64,000 nucleotides of DNA from Erpobdella octoculata (lineage: Eukaryota > Annelida > Clitellata > Hirudinida > Erpobdellidae): positions 1,725,191-1,789,190 of the forward strand of contig OZ022241.1 of assembly GCA_963978895.1 (NCBI GenBank). The letters are read 5' to 3'. The notes under the pieces were generated by a model that had not been told where the DNA came from, did not search any database, and worked only from the letters and a program-made list of their open reading frames with translations. Every line of letters starts with the position of its first letter. The stretch's first letter is position 1. The position numbers were made by a program, and so were the translations under genes. This document shows positions 47,206 to 59,032 of the stretch, piece by piece.

Positions 47206-47424
47206 GATTTAAAATAACAAAGAAACTGTAGCTACCAGTAGTAATGAATTATAATTATGTAATGTGTAATAATGAGTAATTATTTTATTTCAATTATTCA
47301 AGCAGTTCCGAAATTCATTTATTTTGTTTTTTGAAACTTTTTTCATGAATTGAGGACGTCGTTGTTACGATTAAATGAAATCATAATTTTATAGTGTAAA
47401 CGTTTTTTTTTGTTGTAAAAATAG

Positions 47425-50400
47425 TGATAAAGCCCGAGGCTAGCCATCGTCAACCACCTCGCTTAAACCTAGTTCTCGTTGTGCTTTTATGCTGCCGGAT
47501 TGCCGCAGACGAGATTAGCAATACAGCTGATCAGCTTTTTGAAAAGACATGTTCGACTGGAAACTACCATGCTTGCATAGAAAGTGGACGATTATGCAGG
47601 GATAACAAATGTGTATGCTTCGGGAGAACAGAGGAGGACAATTTCCTTAAATGCATAAGTATGTCAACATCGCATGTGTTAAAATATTTTTTTATTAGTT
47701 CATAGTTAAATACACCAGATGTTTTAAGACTGATATAACCTTATGTAGAAATAGCGAAATATTTCATGTCGTGAACTACTTTTTGATTCTTGTTTAAATC
47801 CCATATATATTAACTTCACCAACGGTCTTGCTTGTTTGCAAACCTTGAAAATGAAAATTAACTAACTACCCGTCATCCAATCGAGCTGAAATTTGAAATA
47901 TAAGCTTGCTTTTTATGACAACAGAGATGTTGCGAGTACTTATGGTCCGAGTACGAGTACGAGTACGAGTACCATGGTATCGAGTACGAGTACGAGTACG
48001 AGTACCATGAGTATCAAGTTATCGAGTACGAGTACGAGTACTGAGGTCTCGAGTACAAGTACGAGTACGAGTACAAGAAATTTTTAGCGAGTACTTTTCG
48101 AGTACTTTTTAAAGTCAACAAAATAATAGTTTATTCTACATCAAAAAACTATTACATTTCAGAAAAATTAGCGACGACAGATTAGAGTCCGACACCCTAT
48201 GGGGTCTTAAAATTATTCCGCCGTGGCTGAACACAGTGAACACACGTTCTACTGGTGAACTTGATGCTGGAATACTTAAGGCACGAAGTGCTGGGTGATA
48301 CAGTTTGTCAAGGTCACTGGAATGATTCTGCCAAAACGTTAGTGCATCATCCACATCACCAGTGATTCTCATCTCAATATATCTGGTCAACTGTGCATCG
48401 ACATCAAAGCAGGTGTCATCTAACGCCGATGAATACTTGTGAAACAACTTTGACTTTTTGGCTGGTAGGGGTGAGCCAGATGAACGGTACGAGTACGAGT
48501 ACCAAGTACTACATCTCTGTATACTAGATTTCAGCAAGTATAAACAAAATATTAACCCAAACAACTGTTTAGTAAACAAGCAAACTTTTTTTAGAGAAGG
48601 TGTCGCATATGCGAGTACGAGTACGAGTACTTAGTGGAATAACGAGTACGAGTACGAGTACGAGTACTGAGTGGAATAACGAGTACGAGTACGAGTACGA
48701 GTACCAAGGTTCCGAGTACAAGTACGAGTACGAGTACTTGAAAATGGTACTCGAGTTGTACTCGAGTACGAGTACGAGTACCAAGTACTACATCTCTGTA
48801 TGACAATGCTTTCTATATATAATAATATTATTAAAATTTTTAGTTTTTTAAACTTTATTAACTCGTAGTGCCAGACTACTGTTCGGACCCAGTTTGCGAC
48901 CCGCAGACCTCTGTTTGCATCGCTAACAGAAAAACTTTCGTATGCAACTGTCTCGTCGGCTTTGTGAAAGAAGCCACCAATGAAAAGATGTGCATAGGTT
49001 AAAAGTTTAAAAGTCATTTGATTGTTTTACATAAAGATCAGAGCATGTAAAAACCAAGTTACTTGTGTTCATTAACGAGTTTCTTGTTTTCTTCTTGGTT
49101 TTGCCTTTATGCGATAAGTTTTAAAGTTTTTGACAGTTTTTTTTTTTTATAATAGTTTATAGTCCTTTACACCAGGTGTTTTAAGACTCTTAATGGCTGT
49201 ATGTAGGAAGCACTTAAGTACTTCCTGTCGTGGACCAGAATTTGATCCTTTTTACTTTTTCCCTCCTCCTTTCTTCAGGCTTGGGACTGGCTCGCAACTA
49301 GCGAGGCGGAGGTAGTTTTTGACAGTATACACCATATATATATATATATATAGAATAGTATATAGTATATAGGATGAGCCTATTTTTTAAGATGGCTTGC
49401 AGTGTGTAAGGCACGTAGGCCTCGAAACATAGAATCAGAAATTATACGCGACCGACAATTGATTGAAAAAACAATTATTTAAATGTTAAAAATGTATAAA
49501 AATCACAAAATTAATTTTTTTCAAGAAACTTGAAATGAGTTTTATTTGTTTAGTTTCAGGTCATCAATTTGTCTAAATATAGCGCTACATAAAGTATTTA
49601 GTTCGCATTATGCGGTAGATTATAGAATTAGTTAAATGAATTTATTTGCAGATAAAAAGAGCAATTAGAATTATTTTTCCAAGTAACTGGAAACCTTCTA
49701 GCGCATCAATAGAACGACATTTTTAGGCAATTCAATAGTGAAAGTGGAAAGAACAATGGAGATAAAAATAGATTGTAGATCACGTGAGTCTGAATCCTCT
49801 GCCGATTTCTTTAATCCATCTTCTTTTACAAAAGACTCTAAATCGTTTAGAGGCCATTTCGAATAAATAGCGATAATACGTTTATCTCCTACATACTAAT
49901 TCTGTATGTATACCGTATATCCTATTTTTATTTTCAGAACTATGTGTTGGTCAGCATATATTCAGTGATTCAGTAATATTTTAGTTACTGGAACCATTTT
50001 AGTTTAAGCTTGATTTAGTTTTGAAAACAACCATTTCTATGTTTCTTTAGTTTTATTGAGAACTAGCTGGGTTACCCGGCGTTGCCCGGGGAATTTAAAG
50101 GTTTTTTTATCGTTTTCTCTCTGGCTCCCGTTTCCTTAACCGCTCGTTTGCCCGGGCATCTTTGCATCTATTGAAACATTTATGCAGATACTTTTGATTT
50201 TTAATTAAAAGAAATACAACAAACACATACAGTCATTTTATTGCAAAGCTTTCTGATACACAATGTTTTTTGTTTTTCCATAAGGTGCATTAATAGTTAT
50301 ACTATTATACTTAAAATACATTAATAGTTATATTGATATACTCACTCACAATAAATTTTTCAATTTTCTTGTCTGTAAGCACAAAATAATATCTGTTAGA

Positions 50401-53400
50401 CTAAAAGTAGCACAAAATAATATCTGTTAGAGGTTAGAGTGGTTAGACTGGTAGAGCGATAATGATAGCCTGACACACAACGACCGAAACAATTTACAAT
50501 TTAATATATACACAACAATAATTAACAATTAAATAATATAAAAATAGTAGCCTAAGTAAATAATATAAGAATAGTAGCCTAAGTTTTTAAATTACTTTGA
50601 TTTCGAGAAACCGAGACGATAAACAGCGAATGTAAACAAAACATAGCTCTGATACAATAGCGAAAATATTTAAAAAAATTAATTTTCTAAAACATTCAAA
50701 AACATTTGAACGATATACAGTAATTAAAAAAATAATAGTATAGTATATAGTATATTATATATTACTTTTGATATATTGATATAATTGATATAAGTAAAAT
50801 AATACTCACTTTTGATTTTGAGAAATCGCGACAACCAACAACGACGGAACAGAAGTCGAAAGCAACCCTAAGCTCGTTAAGCCGCGATATAATTGCATAG
50901 ATAAAATATTTCTAAAAATTAATTTTCTAAAATTGCATAGATAAAATATTTCTAAAAATTAATTTTCTAAAAACATTCAAAACAATTTTTTTAAATAAAT
51001 GAGATTATTTGTTAGGTGGTAAATGTTTATTATGTAAAATTTCGTGCAAATCCCTTCATTGGTTTTGGCGTTATTAATGAACATACGTTGCCTTTTATAT
51101 ATATAGATAAATGCTATTAGTTCAGTTATTATATAGTCTGGCTGAAAATTTAATTTCAGCTATTATTGGTTTGACACGTGACATAATTTAATTAAATTTT
51201 TGTTTTTCAGTAAATGTTTGCAAAACAGCATATTTATTTCTTTTCAAATATAAATAACAATAAATAAAATTAGTAATGAAGGTTAATCAAATCCCTGTGC
51301 ACCAAATCCGAACGACTTGATCTCTTCTTTTAATTTTTAACAATTATTTCATTTGCTATAAAAGATACCTTATTTTTTTTTAGACGAAGATGAATGTTCT
51401 AATTTGCATAACACGTGCGAAAAAAATGAAGAGTGCACAAACACGCCGGGCAGCTATACGTGCGCGTGCAAATCTAATTATATCAAATCAGAGGAAGAAG
51501 ATGTATGTGTTGGTCAGTATATATATAGATATAGATTTAGTGAACGCTATTAGTATAGTTATTATATGAAATATTAGTCTGGCTAGAATTTTTTTTTAGT
51601 TTAGTTAAGTTCTTGTTTAGTTTAGTTTAACCCATGACACTCTTAATTCTTATCATTTACTGAATGTTCTTTAAACCAGCACATTTAAATATAACAATCA
51701 CTACAAATTAGCAGTCGAGGTCAACCAGCATATTTACGAAATTTTCTATCCTGTTCCGTCTGCCAATTGTCATCTTTCCACAACACTCAAAGACAGGAGC
51801 TGGTATTAACTTAACTCTTGATCGATCAGAGAAAAAACAGAATAGTTACATGTTTGACTGTCGTTTCTGATACCGAAACTACACTGAAGTGATGCTGTAA
51901 TTGTAAGGCAGAGGATCTTTAGTGTACTGATTGAAATGGTTTTGGAGTTATGAGACATCTACGTTAGCATCTTGATTGGTTCCGTGTGGCTAATTTTTCT
52001 TAAAACAGGAAGAATTCTTCAACGCTGAATAGGCTGTCGACAATTGTGGTTTTGTAGGTTACAGGCAATACACAGCTGCGGGATTTACTGCGCCGACAGA
52101 CTCAAAATAAACGCTATACAATTGAAAAAACAAAGTTGGAACAATTTTAAATGTTCTATCGGCTAACCAAACATATCGGCTCTTGCTAAGCCATTTAGTA
52201 GTCCTATGTCACTTGCCAGGATGATACGATCATCACCAGATCCCGAGTCATACAGAATACAATCTCTAAACACTTCAGGAATTTCAAAATCAAGATTTGT
52301 TGGTAACGGTGGCAAAACACAATTATCTGCCCGTCGTGCTCGTTGTCTGTGACGTCTCAGGCATTGGTTCAACTTTGTTTTTTTTGACAGTGCAGTAAGA
52401 ATATGTGCGTCGAAAGTGGCCATGACAGCACCTTGCGCAGAACTTGGAGTAGCAATGTTTTGTGTCATTATCTGCTTCATTTCACCCAAAGCCACTCGAG
52501 CCATTGCTGTCGATCCGTTTCCAAAATGTATATGTTCTGCTGATTGTTGTAGAACATTATTAACTTCTGTCATCAACGTTGCGCGACATTTATGAGTTTC
52601 GCGTTTGCAACATCTCCATGTTATCTGATTTTTCATGTTGGTTTGGTATTTCCAATACTCAAAATTTTGATAAATAACAGTTACATTACCTCGCTTAGAA
52701 ACCACATACTCTACGCAAGCCATCATGTTTACAAATAATGCAAACAGTCACAACTTCACACCTATATATAAGCATGCATCGTTCAACAACGCTGGAGACG
52801 AAACGTAGGGAAACGAACAGTAATGAGACAAATAGTAAGCAGGGCGAATAAATCAATGGAGACGAAACGTAGCAAGACGAACAGTAAGGAGACGAATGGT
52901 ACGTGGAGACGAAACGTAGGACACGAATAGTGGGCAGACGAAACGTACGGAGACGAAACGTAGGGGAATCAAGTCTTCCAGCTTAGTCATTATCATAGCT
53001 TTGGGAGCATTGCAACTTTATAGATGATATTCAAGCTCCAACGATGCAGGATTGACACGAGATAGCAATTTATTTTCCAGTCTGTTCAGCTAATGGTTTT
53101 AATAATTTAAAAATACTTGCTTAATCTAACCCATCCACTTACAAGCGTTGTATCTAAGTTGTTTGTCGAGTAAAAAAAATAACTAAAAGTTTAGTTTTAT
53201 TTATTTTAGTTTAGTTCGTTTCAGAACGAATCGTACTAGGGTTTCTTTCTATTGTATTAGATACGAAATTAATTCTCGTGTTTGCTTTTTTTATTACTAA
53301 AATGTCACTGCATGGATCATGATTATTGATATTAAAGAATTCGATTGTTTGATTTAACTTTTTTAATTAAATCAGTGGTCTTCTTAAATGTTGAAAAAAT

Positions 53401-56400
53401 CAGTTATTTATTATTATTATTATTTAGTCCGTAGCCGGCGCTTGGGGAGGAGGATGTCCTCGAAGCCAATACGCTGCTGTCGGTGCCACGGGACCACGAA
53501 CGTCTTCCACGACAATCTTCCATTTTCCTCGATCGGCTGCAACCCTTCTCGCCCTATCGGCGGTCAGTCGCTTCCTCTTGAGGTCCCCATCAATAATTTT
53601 CAGCCATGTTTTCTTTAGCGCCGAACGTTGGATGCGCCAGCCAGGCGGTCGCTCCCGCCAAAGTAAACTATTGGGAAGCCGTTTATCATCCATTCGACAG
53701 ACGTGCCCGAACCACCGTAGTCGCCGTTTTTGGATGTGTTCGTCGATCAGTGGTTGTCGATCACACCGTTCACGGATCGTCTCGTTTCGAATGCGGTCGC
53801 GGATGGAGACTCCCAGTATTCGCCGCAGGCATTGCATTTGGAATACTTCAAGTCTATTCACGTCGGATTTAAACAATGTCCATGTCTCCGAGCCATATAG
53901 GAGGATCGGAAGAATCAATGTTCGGTAAAGACGAATTTTTGTCTAGATTGCAATGTTTGTTGCAGACGCACCATCTGAGCGCTGCAAATGCCGCAGTCGC
54001 CTGGCCAACGCGGCTGTGGACGTCGGCCGACGACGACGTCTTCTTTTCCTGCACGATCGATCCAAGGTATTTAAATTTCGTCACTTGCTCGATCTGGACA
54101 TCATTTAGGTGGACATGAGTTGGCGACCCGTCCGTTGTTAATACCTTGGTCTTCTCGGCGTTGATCTTTAGGCCGTATGACTTGGCAATATCGCCGATGT
54201 CGTTTACGCAATCTGTAGCTTCCACGTCGGTGTCGGCGAATACGGCGCTATCGTCCGCGAACATCAGATCAGTGACAAAGTTGTTTTTGTCGTATTGAAC
54301 ACCACGCCTTCCTTCGAACGATTTCCTCATGATCGCATCGATCACGACGTTAAATAAAAGCGGAGAGGCGACGTCTCCCTGTCGGACACCGGTTTGAATG
54401 GTAAACTCGTCCGATAGGTCGTTTCGAATTCGGATGCAGCTGGTCGAACCACTATACGACGCTTGTAACAAACGGATGACTTTCGGTGGTATGTTTTCGC
54501 TTTCCAATGCCGTCCACAATGATGGCCAATGGATGCAGTCAAAAGCCGATTAATAATAAGCCGGGAAAAAATCAGTGCTAGCTAGTATTCGTTTTTGATG
54601 AGAAAGTTGTATTTAATCACAAAACCCTTCTTCACATACCGTATTGTTTTAATTCAGACTTAGACGAATGCCTGAATCCAGACATCTGTGGCTCTTCTGT
54701 GATATATTACTGCGTTAACCTGAATGGCGGCTACAGGTGCGACTGTCAATTGGGCTTTCGGCGCACCGGACCTAACGAATGTGCTGGTTAGATGATTATT
54801 TTTATATATCACGTAAATATTATCACGTTGTTTCTGCCATGCCTACTTCGTATTGGCCGGCACTTACCAGATAAACTACAATTAAATTAAATATTACAAA
54901 TGTACATAAAAATGCTTCATTATTTACTGAAAACTAAAATGTGAAATTGAGACAGAATTTTTATTATCAAATCACATTTTCGCAGGTTATTTCCATATTT
55001 GTCCAATCTCGCTAGACCGCTTCACAAGCCCTTTTGTATAAGTATGAAATAACTAGTAACGCTAATGTAGTTTAATATTTAAATAAACTGTGAGGATTTT
55101 TTTTCTTGGTCCACTTTCGCTTTCTCAGACATGGACGAATGTCATCTAGGCATACACGTGTGTGACAGAGTGTCTACCAAATGTATAAACAATGCCGGCA
55201 GTTACACTTGTCAGTGCAAAGAGGGTTACGAAGAGGAAAATCCCAGAAAGTGCTACGGAATTGGTGAGTATTTTTTTCTCTGCCGTCGGTTATTATAATT
55301 TAGGCAGCTGGTCGATTAAGAGTTCTAGAGTCTATTACCACATCTGAACATATCTTATGTAGGTATTTTCAGTTTGTGCAACATGGGCTACATGGAGTGT
55401 GACATGGAGACAACTACTTGCGTCGATAAGGGGCCCACGTACGACTGCGTCTGCGACACCGGGTTCAGAAAGGATGATGACCCATACTCCTGCATCGGTA
55501 AATGCGGGTAAATGAATTGGTGAAAGAATCTGAAAGCATATAATCGTTTTATTGCAAAATTCGTTTTTACTATTTTATTATTTTTTTAACTATTTTATTA
55601 CTATTTTTTATTCGTTTTTAAGAGTACATAATTTACAATTCATTTTTAATAACGCCACGGACGAAAATAACGATCACTGGCTTATCAAATATTTATTACA
55701 TCGCGCGCCCAGACATCGATGAATGCCTCGAGCACGTGGGATTGTGCAACAACCAGACGGCCAGATGCGTCAACACGATTGGCACCTACCACTGTGAATG
55801 CAAGCCCGGTCTTTACAGAACGTCTCCACGACAATGCTCGGGTAGGTAGGACGATTAGGTAAAAACGCACAAGCAGTGATCCCCGGCCCTAACCCTAGCC
55901 CTAACCCTAAGCCTATAACCCGGGGTCACTGCTTGTGCACTTTTACCGGACGATTATAAGGGCTGAGGAAAAGAAGCGGTGGCTTCACTGGCTTCTAAGA
56001 AATGTCATAATTTGTATGCGGCGGTAAGTTTATGTGCTAGACTTACTTTGGAGCTTTAAGTTGTTGATTCCCGGTGCTAATAAATAGATGATAAAGCTGT
56101 GATAGTTGGTAGCCATAGAACAAAATCTGGGTAAAGTATTTTAAGGGCTACTATTATCTTTAGCAGTGTCTCAGATTTGCATACCATGTTATTGATTTAG
56201 TGGTTTTTATATTATTAAAATATTTTAGATGTTGATAACGCCTAACCAATTCAGGTTCTATATAGTTTAGTAAGTTATTTTTAGGATTCGATAATATTTC
56301 GTTTGAAAGTATAATATTTTTCAGGTCCAGCTAAAGGACTAAAAATTAAAAGTTGGTTCTATTGTTTTACTTTTTCTGACTAATAAAAATACCCAATACC

Positions 56401-58389
56401 AATTTCCTCATTGAACTCATTTAATAATGACAAATGCAGGAAAAGAGCTGCCGCCTCTCTTGCGTAAGTTGGATTTTTATTTAATAGCTTCCTCAATTAC
56501 ATATTTAATTATGCATTTTAAATAACATAATGCATTTTTGTGATCAATGAAAAACACAAACGGTCGTAAGAAAAAAACTGGAATAGCACTAAAGCGCTCG
56601 TCTTCTACGGATTCTTCGTTATCTGCGCTCTTTCTCTGACTCACGGAATCTACTGGCTTGTAACCGTAGATAGGTGAGTCGGACAATATTTTGAAGAGCG
56701 ACATGGTTAATACAATTATTAAAATTTTCTCTGACAACCTTTTTTTGAAAATTTCGGGTATATAAAAATAAGGACTGGTCTTCTTCGTATATAAGCCTTT
56801 CTTTGGGTAAACCTTTTGGACTGCGACAGCAAATTATATTTCTGTGGAGCTAAGATGTTTGACAGAAATGTTTAGTTTTTCAATCAATGAAACATTGTTT
56901 GCAGTATTTATTTAACGGTTTTCAGATATTTATTTAACGGTTTTCAGATACCAAATTCCACAGTCGTACAAGACTTATGCCAAAATGAAGGAATTAGAAG
57001 AAATTAACGAGGAGAGGTAAGGATAGGAAAAAAAGCATAGCATGGGCTTGATTATCATTATTTATTCATTTAAAATAAATAAGTGATAGCAAGTCATTAG
57101 TTTTTTAGTTCATTTAAGAGTAATATTTCTAAATAATTTGTAGCAATTTATAAAATGACAAGCGGGGTTACCCGGCGTTGCCCGGGGTTTTTTAGAGGTT
57201 TATCTTTTGTTTTCTTTCTTACTCTCTCCTTCTCTCTCTTTCTCTCTCTCTTTCTCTCTCTCTCTTTCTTGCCTTTTTATCTCTCTTTCTCGTTCCCGTT
57301 TTTTCCCCTTCCTGCTCGTTGTGCCCATACCCAACATCAAAACTTCTGTAAAACAAACATTTATAAAAAAATAATAATAATGCGCCCAACGTTTTTCGCT
57401 GTATATGAACTAGAAACTGTTATAAAGTATTTTACCATAATGTGACCAAGTTATTCAGAAATTCTGCCAGGCTGGTAGGAATATTGTTTTATACTTTTTG
57501 GGGTGCAAAAAAAACGTTGTTTAAAAAATTTTTTTTACAAAATGTAATTTTTTTTGTTTTTCTCTGGCTTCCGTTTCCTTCTTAGCTCTCTTTCCCATTC
57601 TCGTTCGCTTTCCCGTTCCCGCTTGCTCTCCCATTCTCAGTCGCTTTCCTGCTCCCGCTTGCTCTCCCGTTCCCGGTTGCTATTCCTTTCCCGCTCGTTC
57701 TTTCGTTCCATGTCACTTTTCCGTTCCCGTTCCCGACCATTCTCCAGCTCTCGTTTCGCTCGCTCTCCCGCTCCCGCTCATTTTGTGACCGATCTCAATT
57801 TTTTTCACAATTAGACTATTTTGTTCAATTAGACTCTCTTGACTCTCAAGGTTGTGTGAAAGTTTCATTACGATCGGATGCGTACTCGTGTGTATGTATG
57901 TTTTTCCAGGGAACTCAGAAAACGTGCGGAGATAAAAATGAAGACGCAAAGAAAAGAGCAGAGAAAGGAGAAAGAGAACGTGGAAAAAAAGAAAAAGTCT
58001 GTGCAGTTTTGTTATATGCTATTTTTGATTGCGTCTAGGTTGGTATTCAAGTTGTAAACAGTATTTAGGGACACCACGTCCACGTGGTATACAATAATTT
58101 GACGTTATGTTAATTTCTACGTACCTACGTCATTCTGATTTATTACTGTAGATAGTAAATTGGTACAGGCTAACATTTTTCTCTGGCTCCTACTTAAACG
58201 GTGGAATAAAAATACTCTTCTTTCAAGTTATTAAAAAAATATCTTCGTTTAATTTAAATTTGCTGAACAGATTCTAAAAAATGTTTCAGGCAGCGTGTGG
58301 AGAGTGGAACGGCGAGAAAAAAGAAGACTGCGGGAAAGCAAGTGGAAGAAAAATTAAAAACCAGCGATAAGGTGGAGAAGGACCGATAG
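47425..58389 (+). CDS. Type I membrane protein with multiple calcium-binding EGF domains
   Basis: Exons: 47425-47658, 48869-48997, 51384-51512, 54658-54786, 55129-55263, 55363-55497, 55713-55841, 56440-56463, 56595-56673, 56948-57016, 57910-57996 (or to 58038), 58290-58389 (stop TAG). All joins keep phase. The first exon holds a hydrophobic [17 protein letters not shown] signal-peptide core and a Cys-rich start ([18 protein letters not shown]). No in-frame ATG precedes it before a stop at 47397, so the Met is probably in an unseen upstream exon. Six EGF exons follow, mostly with DxDEC calcium motifs (DEDEC, DLDEC, DMDEC, DIDEC). One TM helix is [20 protein letters not shown], then a Lys/Glu-rich cytoplasmic tail ending VEKDR. 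Likely an adhesion or matrix-interacting surface protein; specific function unknown. The 56440 and 56595 borders and the 57996 donor have alternatives. Confidence 0.82.
47700..47800 (+). repeat. Partial copy of the dispersed repeat
   Basis: CACCAGATGTTTTAAGACTG and ATTTCATGTCGTGAACTAC match the family described at 24595-24765, in the first EGF-gene intron. Confidence 0.5.
47922..48798 (-). mobile_element. Deleted hAT transposon with GAGTAC subterminal repeats
   Basis: Inverted ends CAGAGATGT are bounded by perfect 8-bp duplications TATGACAA (47914-47921 and 48799-48806). Both subterminal zones are arrays of GAGTAC/GTACGA hexamers (47950-48090, 48485-48505, 48612-48780). Inside, the minus strand encodes the hAT C-terminal dimerisation domain ([40 protein letters not shown], then VFTVFSHGG) with its N-terminal part gone. 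A second copy of the right end (CAAGTACTACATCTCTGTA) at 48501-48519 suggests internal rearrangement. It lies in the intron before EGF module 1. Confidence 0.85.
48869..48997 (+). CDS. EGF module 1 exon
   Basis: 129 nt, phase 1 at both ends: [16 protein letters not shown] then [20 protein letters not shown]. It has six cysteines in EGF order but lacks the DxDEC calcium start that the later modules have. Confidence 0.8.
49140..49320 (+). repeat. Dispersed repeat family copy
   Basis: The most complete forward copy: ATAGTTTATAGTCCTTTACA, CACCAGGTGTTTTAAGACTC, AGTACTTCCTGTCGTGGACC and GGGACTGGCTCGCAACTAGC followed by GAGGCGGAG. Confidence 0.7.
50062..51108 (+). mobile_element. Interspersed repeat with the TTACCCGGCGTTGCCCGG head
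   Basis: Begins ACTAGCTGGGTTACCCGGCG and closes with CAAATCCCTTCATTGGTTTT, ACATACGTTGCC and a TATATATATAGAT tail. Inside are two copies of GCACAAAATAATATCTGTTAG and of ATAGATAAAATATTTCTAAA. The head motif returns at 57165-57190 and inverted at 63218-63240. No coding sequence remains. This head is familiar from many animal genomes, but I cannot name the family securely. Confidence 0.5.
51384..51512 (+). CDS. EGF module 2 exon (calcium-binding)
   Basis: 129 nt, phase 1-1: [18 protein letters not shown], then [20 protein letters not shown] and VC. It carries the DxDEC and the N..GSY/FxC signature of calcium-binding EGF. Confidence 0.85.
52163..52995 (-). mobile_element. MULE-type transposase N-terminal fragment with FLYWCH zinc finger
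   Basis: 187-codon minus frame from ATG at 52726: [37 protein letters not shown] and then H-x-H form a FLYWCH finger (Cys, Cys, His, His). It is followed by [20 protein letters not shown], like the region leading into the MULE catalytic core. The frame stops at 52163, so the DDE core is missing. Upstream of its start (52790-52970) GAGACGAAACGTA-like units recur in tandem, probably subterminal repeats of the element. Confidence 0.6.
53400..54545 (-). mobile_element. 5'-truncated LINE (reverse transcriptase C-terminal half)
   Basis: Minus frames 54519-53869 and 53918-53424 encode RT palm and thumb. Visible are [20 protein letters not shown], the catalytic box [59 protein letters not shown] and [13 protein letters not shown] frameshift near 53900 breaks it. 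The 3' end is an (AAT)n tract (53400-53425), typical of RTE-like LINE tails. It lies in the intron before EGF module 3. Confidence 0.85.
54658..54786 (+). CDS. EGF module 3 exon (calcium-binding)
   Basis: 129 nt, phase 1-1: [19 protein letters not shown], then [19 protein letters not shown] and EC. The LINE fragment in the preceding intron ends about 110 bp upstream. Confidence 0.85.
55129..55841 (+). CDS. EGF modules 4-6 exons
   Basis: Exons 55129-55263 ([30 protein letters not shown]), 55363-55497 ([25 protein letters not shown]) and 55713-55841 ([30 protein letters not shown]). For the middle exon only the TATGTAG acceptor at 55361-55362 keeps phase. The nearer TTTTCAG would shift frame. 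Introns here are only 99 and 215 nt, unlike the multi-kb introns upstream. Confidence 0.84.
55850..55952. repeat. Hairpin element with telomere-like loop
   Basis: The arms GCACAAGCAGTGATCCCCGG and CCGGGGTCACTGCTTGTGC flank a loop of CCCTAACCCTAGCCCTAACC-type sequence. The stem extends into TAAAAA/TTTTAC on the two sides. It begins only about ten bases past the donor of the EGF module 6 exon. Confidence 0.75.
56440..58389 (+). CDS. Transmembrane and basic cytoplasmic-tail exons of the EGF gene
   Basis: Exons 56440-56463 (GKELPPLL), 56595-56673 (TM helix [20 protein letters not shown] with LVTVDR), 56948-57016 ([20 protein letters not shown]), 57910-57996 or 58038, and 58290-58389. The tail is almost all Lys, Glu, Arg and Gln ([40 protein letters not shown]), probably a charged single helix. 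A second in-phase pair for the first two borders (56448 with 56587) would change a few residues before the TM. The 58038 donor would add [10 protein letters not shown], a hydrophobic patch unlikely in this tail. Confidence 0.65.
57165..57310 (+). repeat. Second copy of the TTACCCGGCG-headed repeat, with CT-rich tract
   Basis: GGGTTACCCGGCGTTGCCCG and then a long TCTCTCTTTCTC pyrimidine tract. A related TTCCCGTTCCCGCTCG-rich tract follows at 57560-57780. It lies in an intron of the EGF gene's tail region. Confidence 0.5.
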
Positions 58390-59032
58390 TTGATGTTTAA
58401 GATGATTTTGATGACAAAGCAAAAAAGTGGGAAAAGAATCTTCAAAATAAAAGTAGGTACCTATTAAGGAGAAAAGTAAGTTTATAAAAAGGAAACTTAA
58501 ATAAAAAGTTACATAGGATGGAAGAACAGAAAAATCAAGACCTTCTTTTGCCGGTTTCAGACAAACGGATTTTTGTTTCCTATAAAAATTAAATATAACT
58601 GTTATGTGATGCATTCGCGAAAGTCTCTATAGGTGTGCTATCTTAAGCTCTGATTTTTGCATTATATACTTATGTGATTTGAGTTACATAAAGAAACCAA
58701 TTTTATAACATTTTTTCTTTAGATGTAGAAAAAAATGTTTGAAAGAATAGAATAGCCGTTATCTGGCAGCAGAGGCGCACACACGAGGGGGTTATGGGGT
58801 TTGAACCCCCCCTCACCGAAATTATTCTCGAAATATTTTTAATGCATGAACACGTAATACTCGACGTTTTTATGTGTATTTCTGGCCAAGGGCACACTCT
58901 AAGAGGGGATTTTTGGGGTTAGAATTCCTTCCTACGAATTTATTCCAACAATTTTTTTAATTCATGAAACGTAGGTATTACTAGACTAGATTTAGTGTAA
59001 ACTAAAACAAGTAAACCGTAAATTTTTTTTTA

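Larger units (their letters stand above)
44297..47423. other. Divergent intergenic region between phosphatase and EGF genes
   Basis: It should contain the first exon(s) and promoters of both genes, but I could not fix either. It includes a short palindrome with GATCTCTATAATATAA arms (45328-45395), a hairpin DNA element (45877-46519) and two copies of a dispersed repeat (46890-47205). Confidence 0.4.

Noticed and set aside
47424..47426. GTG as the start codon of the EGF gene
   Set aside because: Animal genes rarely start at GTG. The preceding AATAG works as a splice acceptor in the correct phase, so an upstream start exon is more likely.
53388..54118. Several plus-strand frames of 76-116 codons
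   Set aside because: Antisense shadows of the LINE reverse transcriptase on the minus strand.
55880..55920. Interstitial telomere
   Set aside because: Only about 35 bp of degenerate CCCTAA, and it is the loop of a hairpin element, so a chromosome end or fusion is not supported.
57155..58038. Ser/Arg-rich and Phe/Leu-rich plus frames
   Set aside because: They come from pyrimidine-rich simple repeats in an EGF-gene intron. Only the 57910-57996 part fits the spliced gene.
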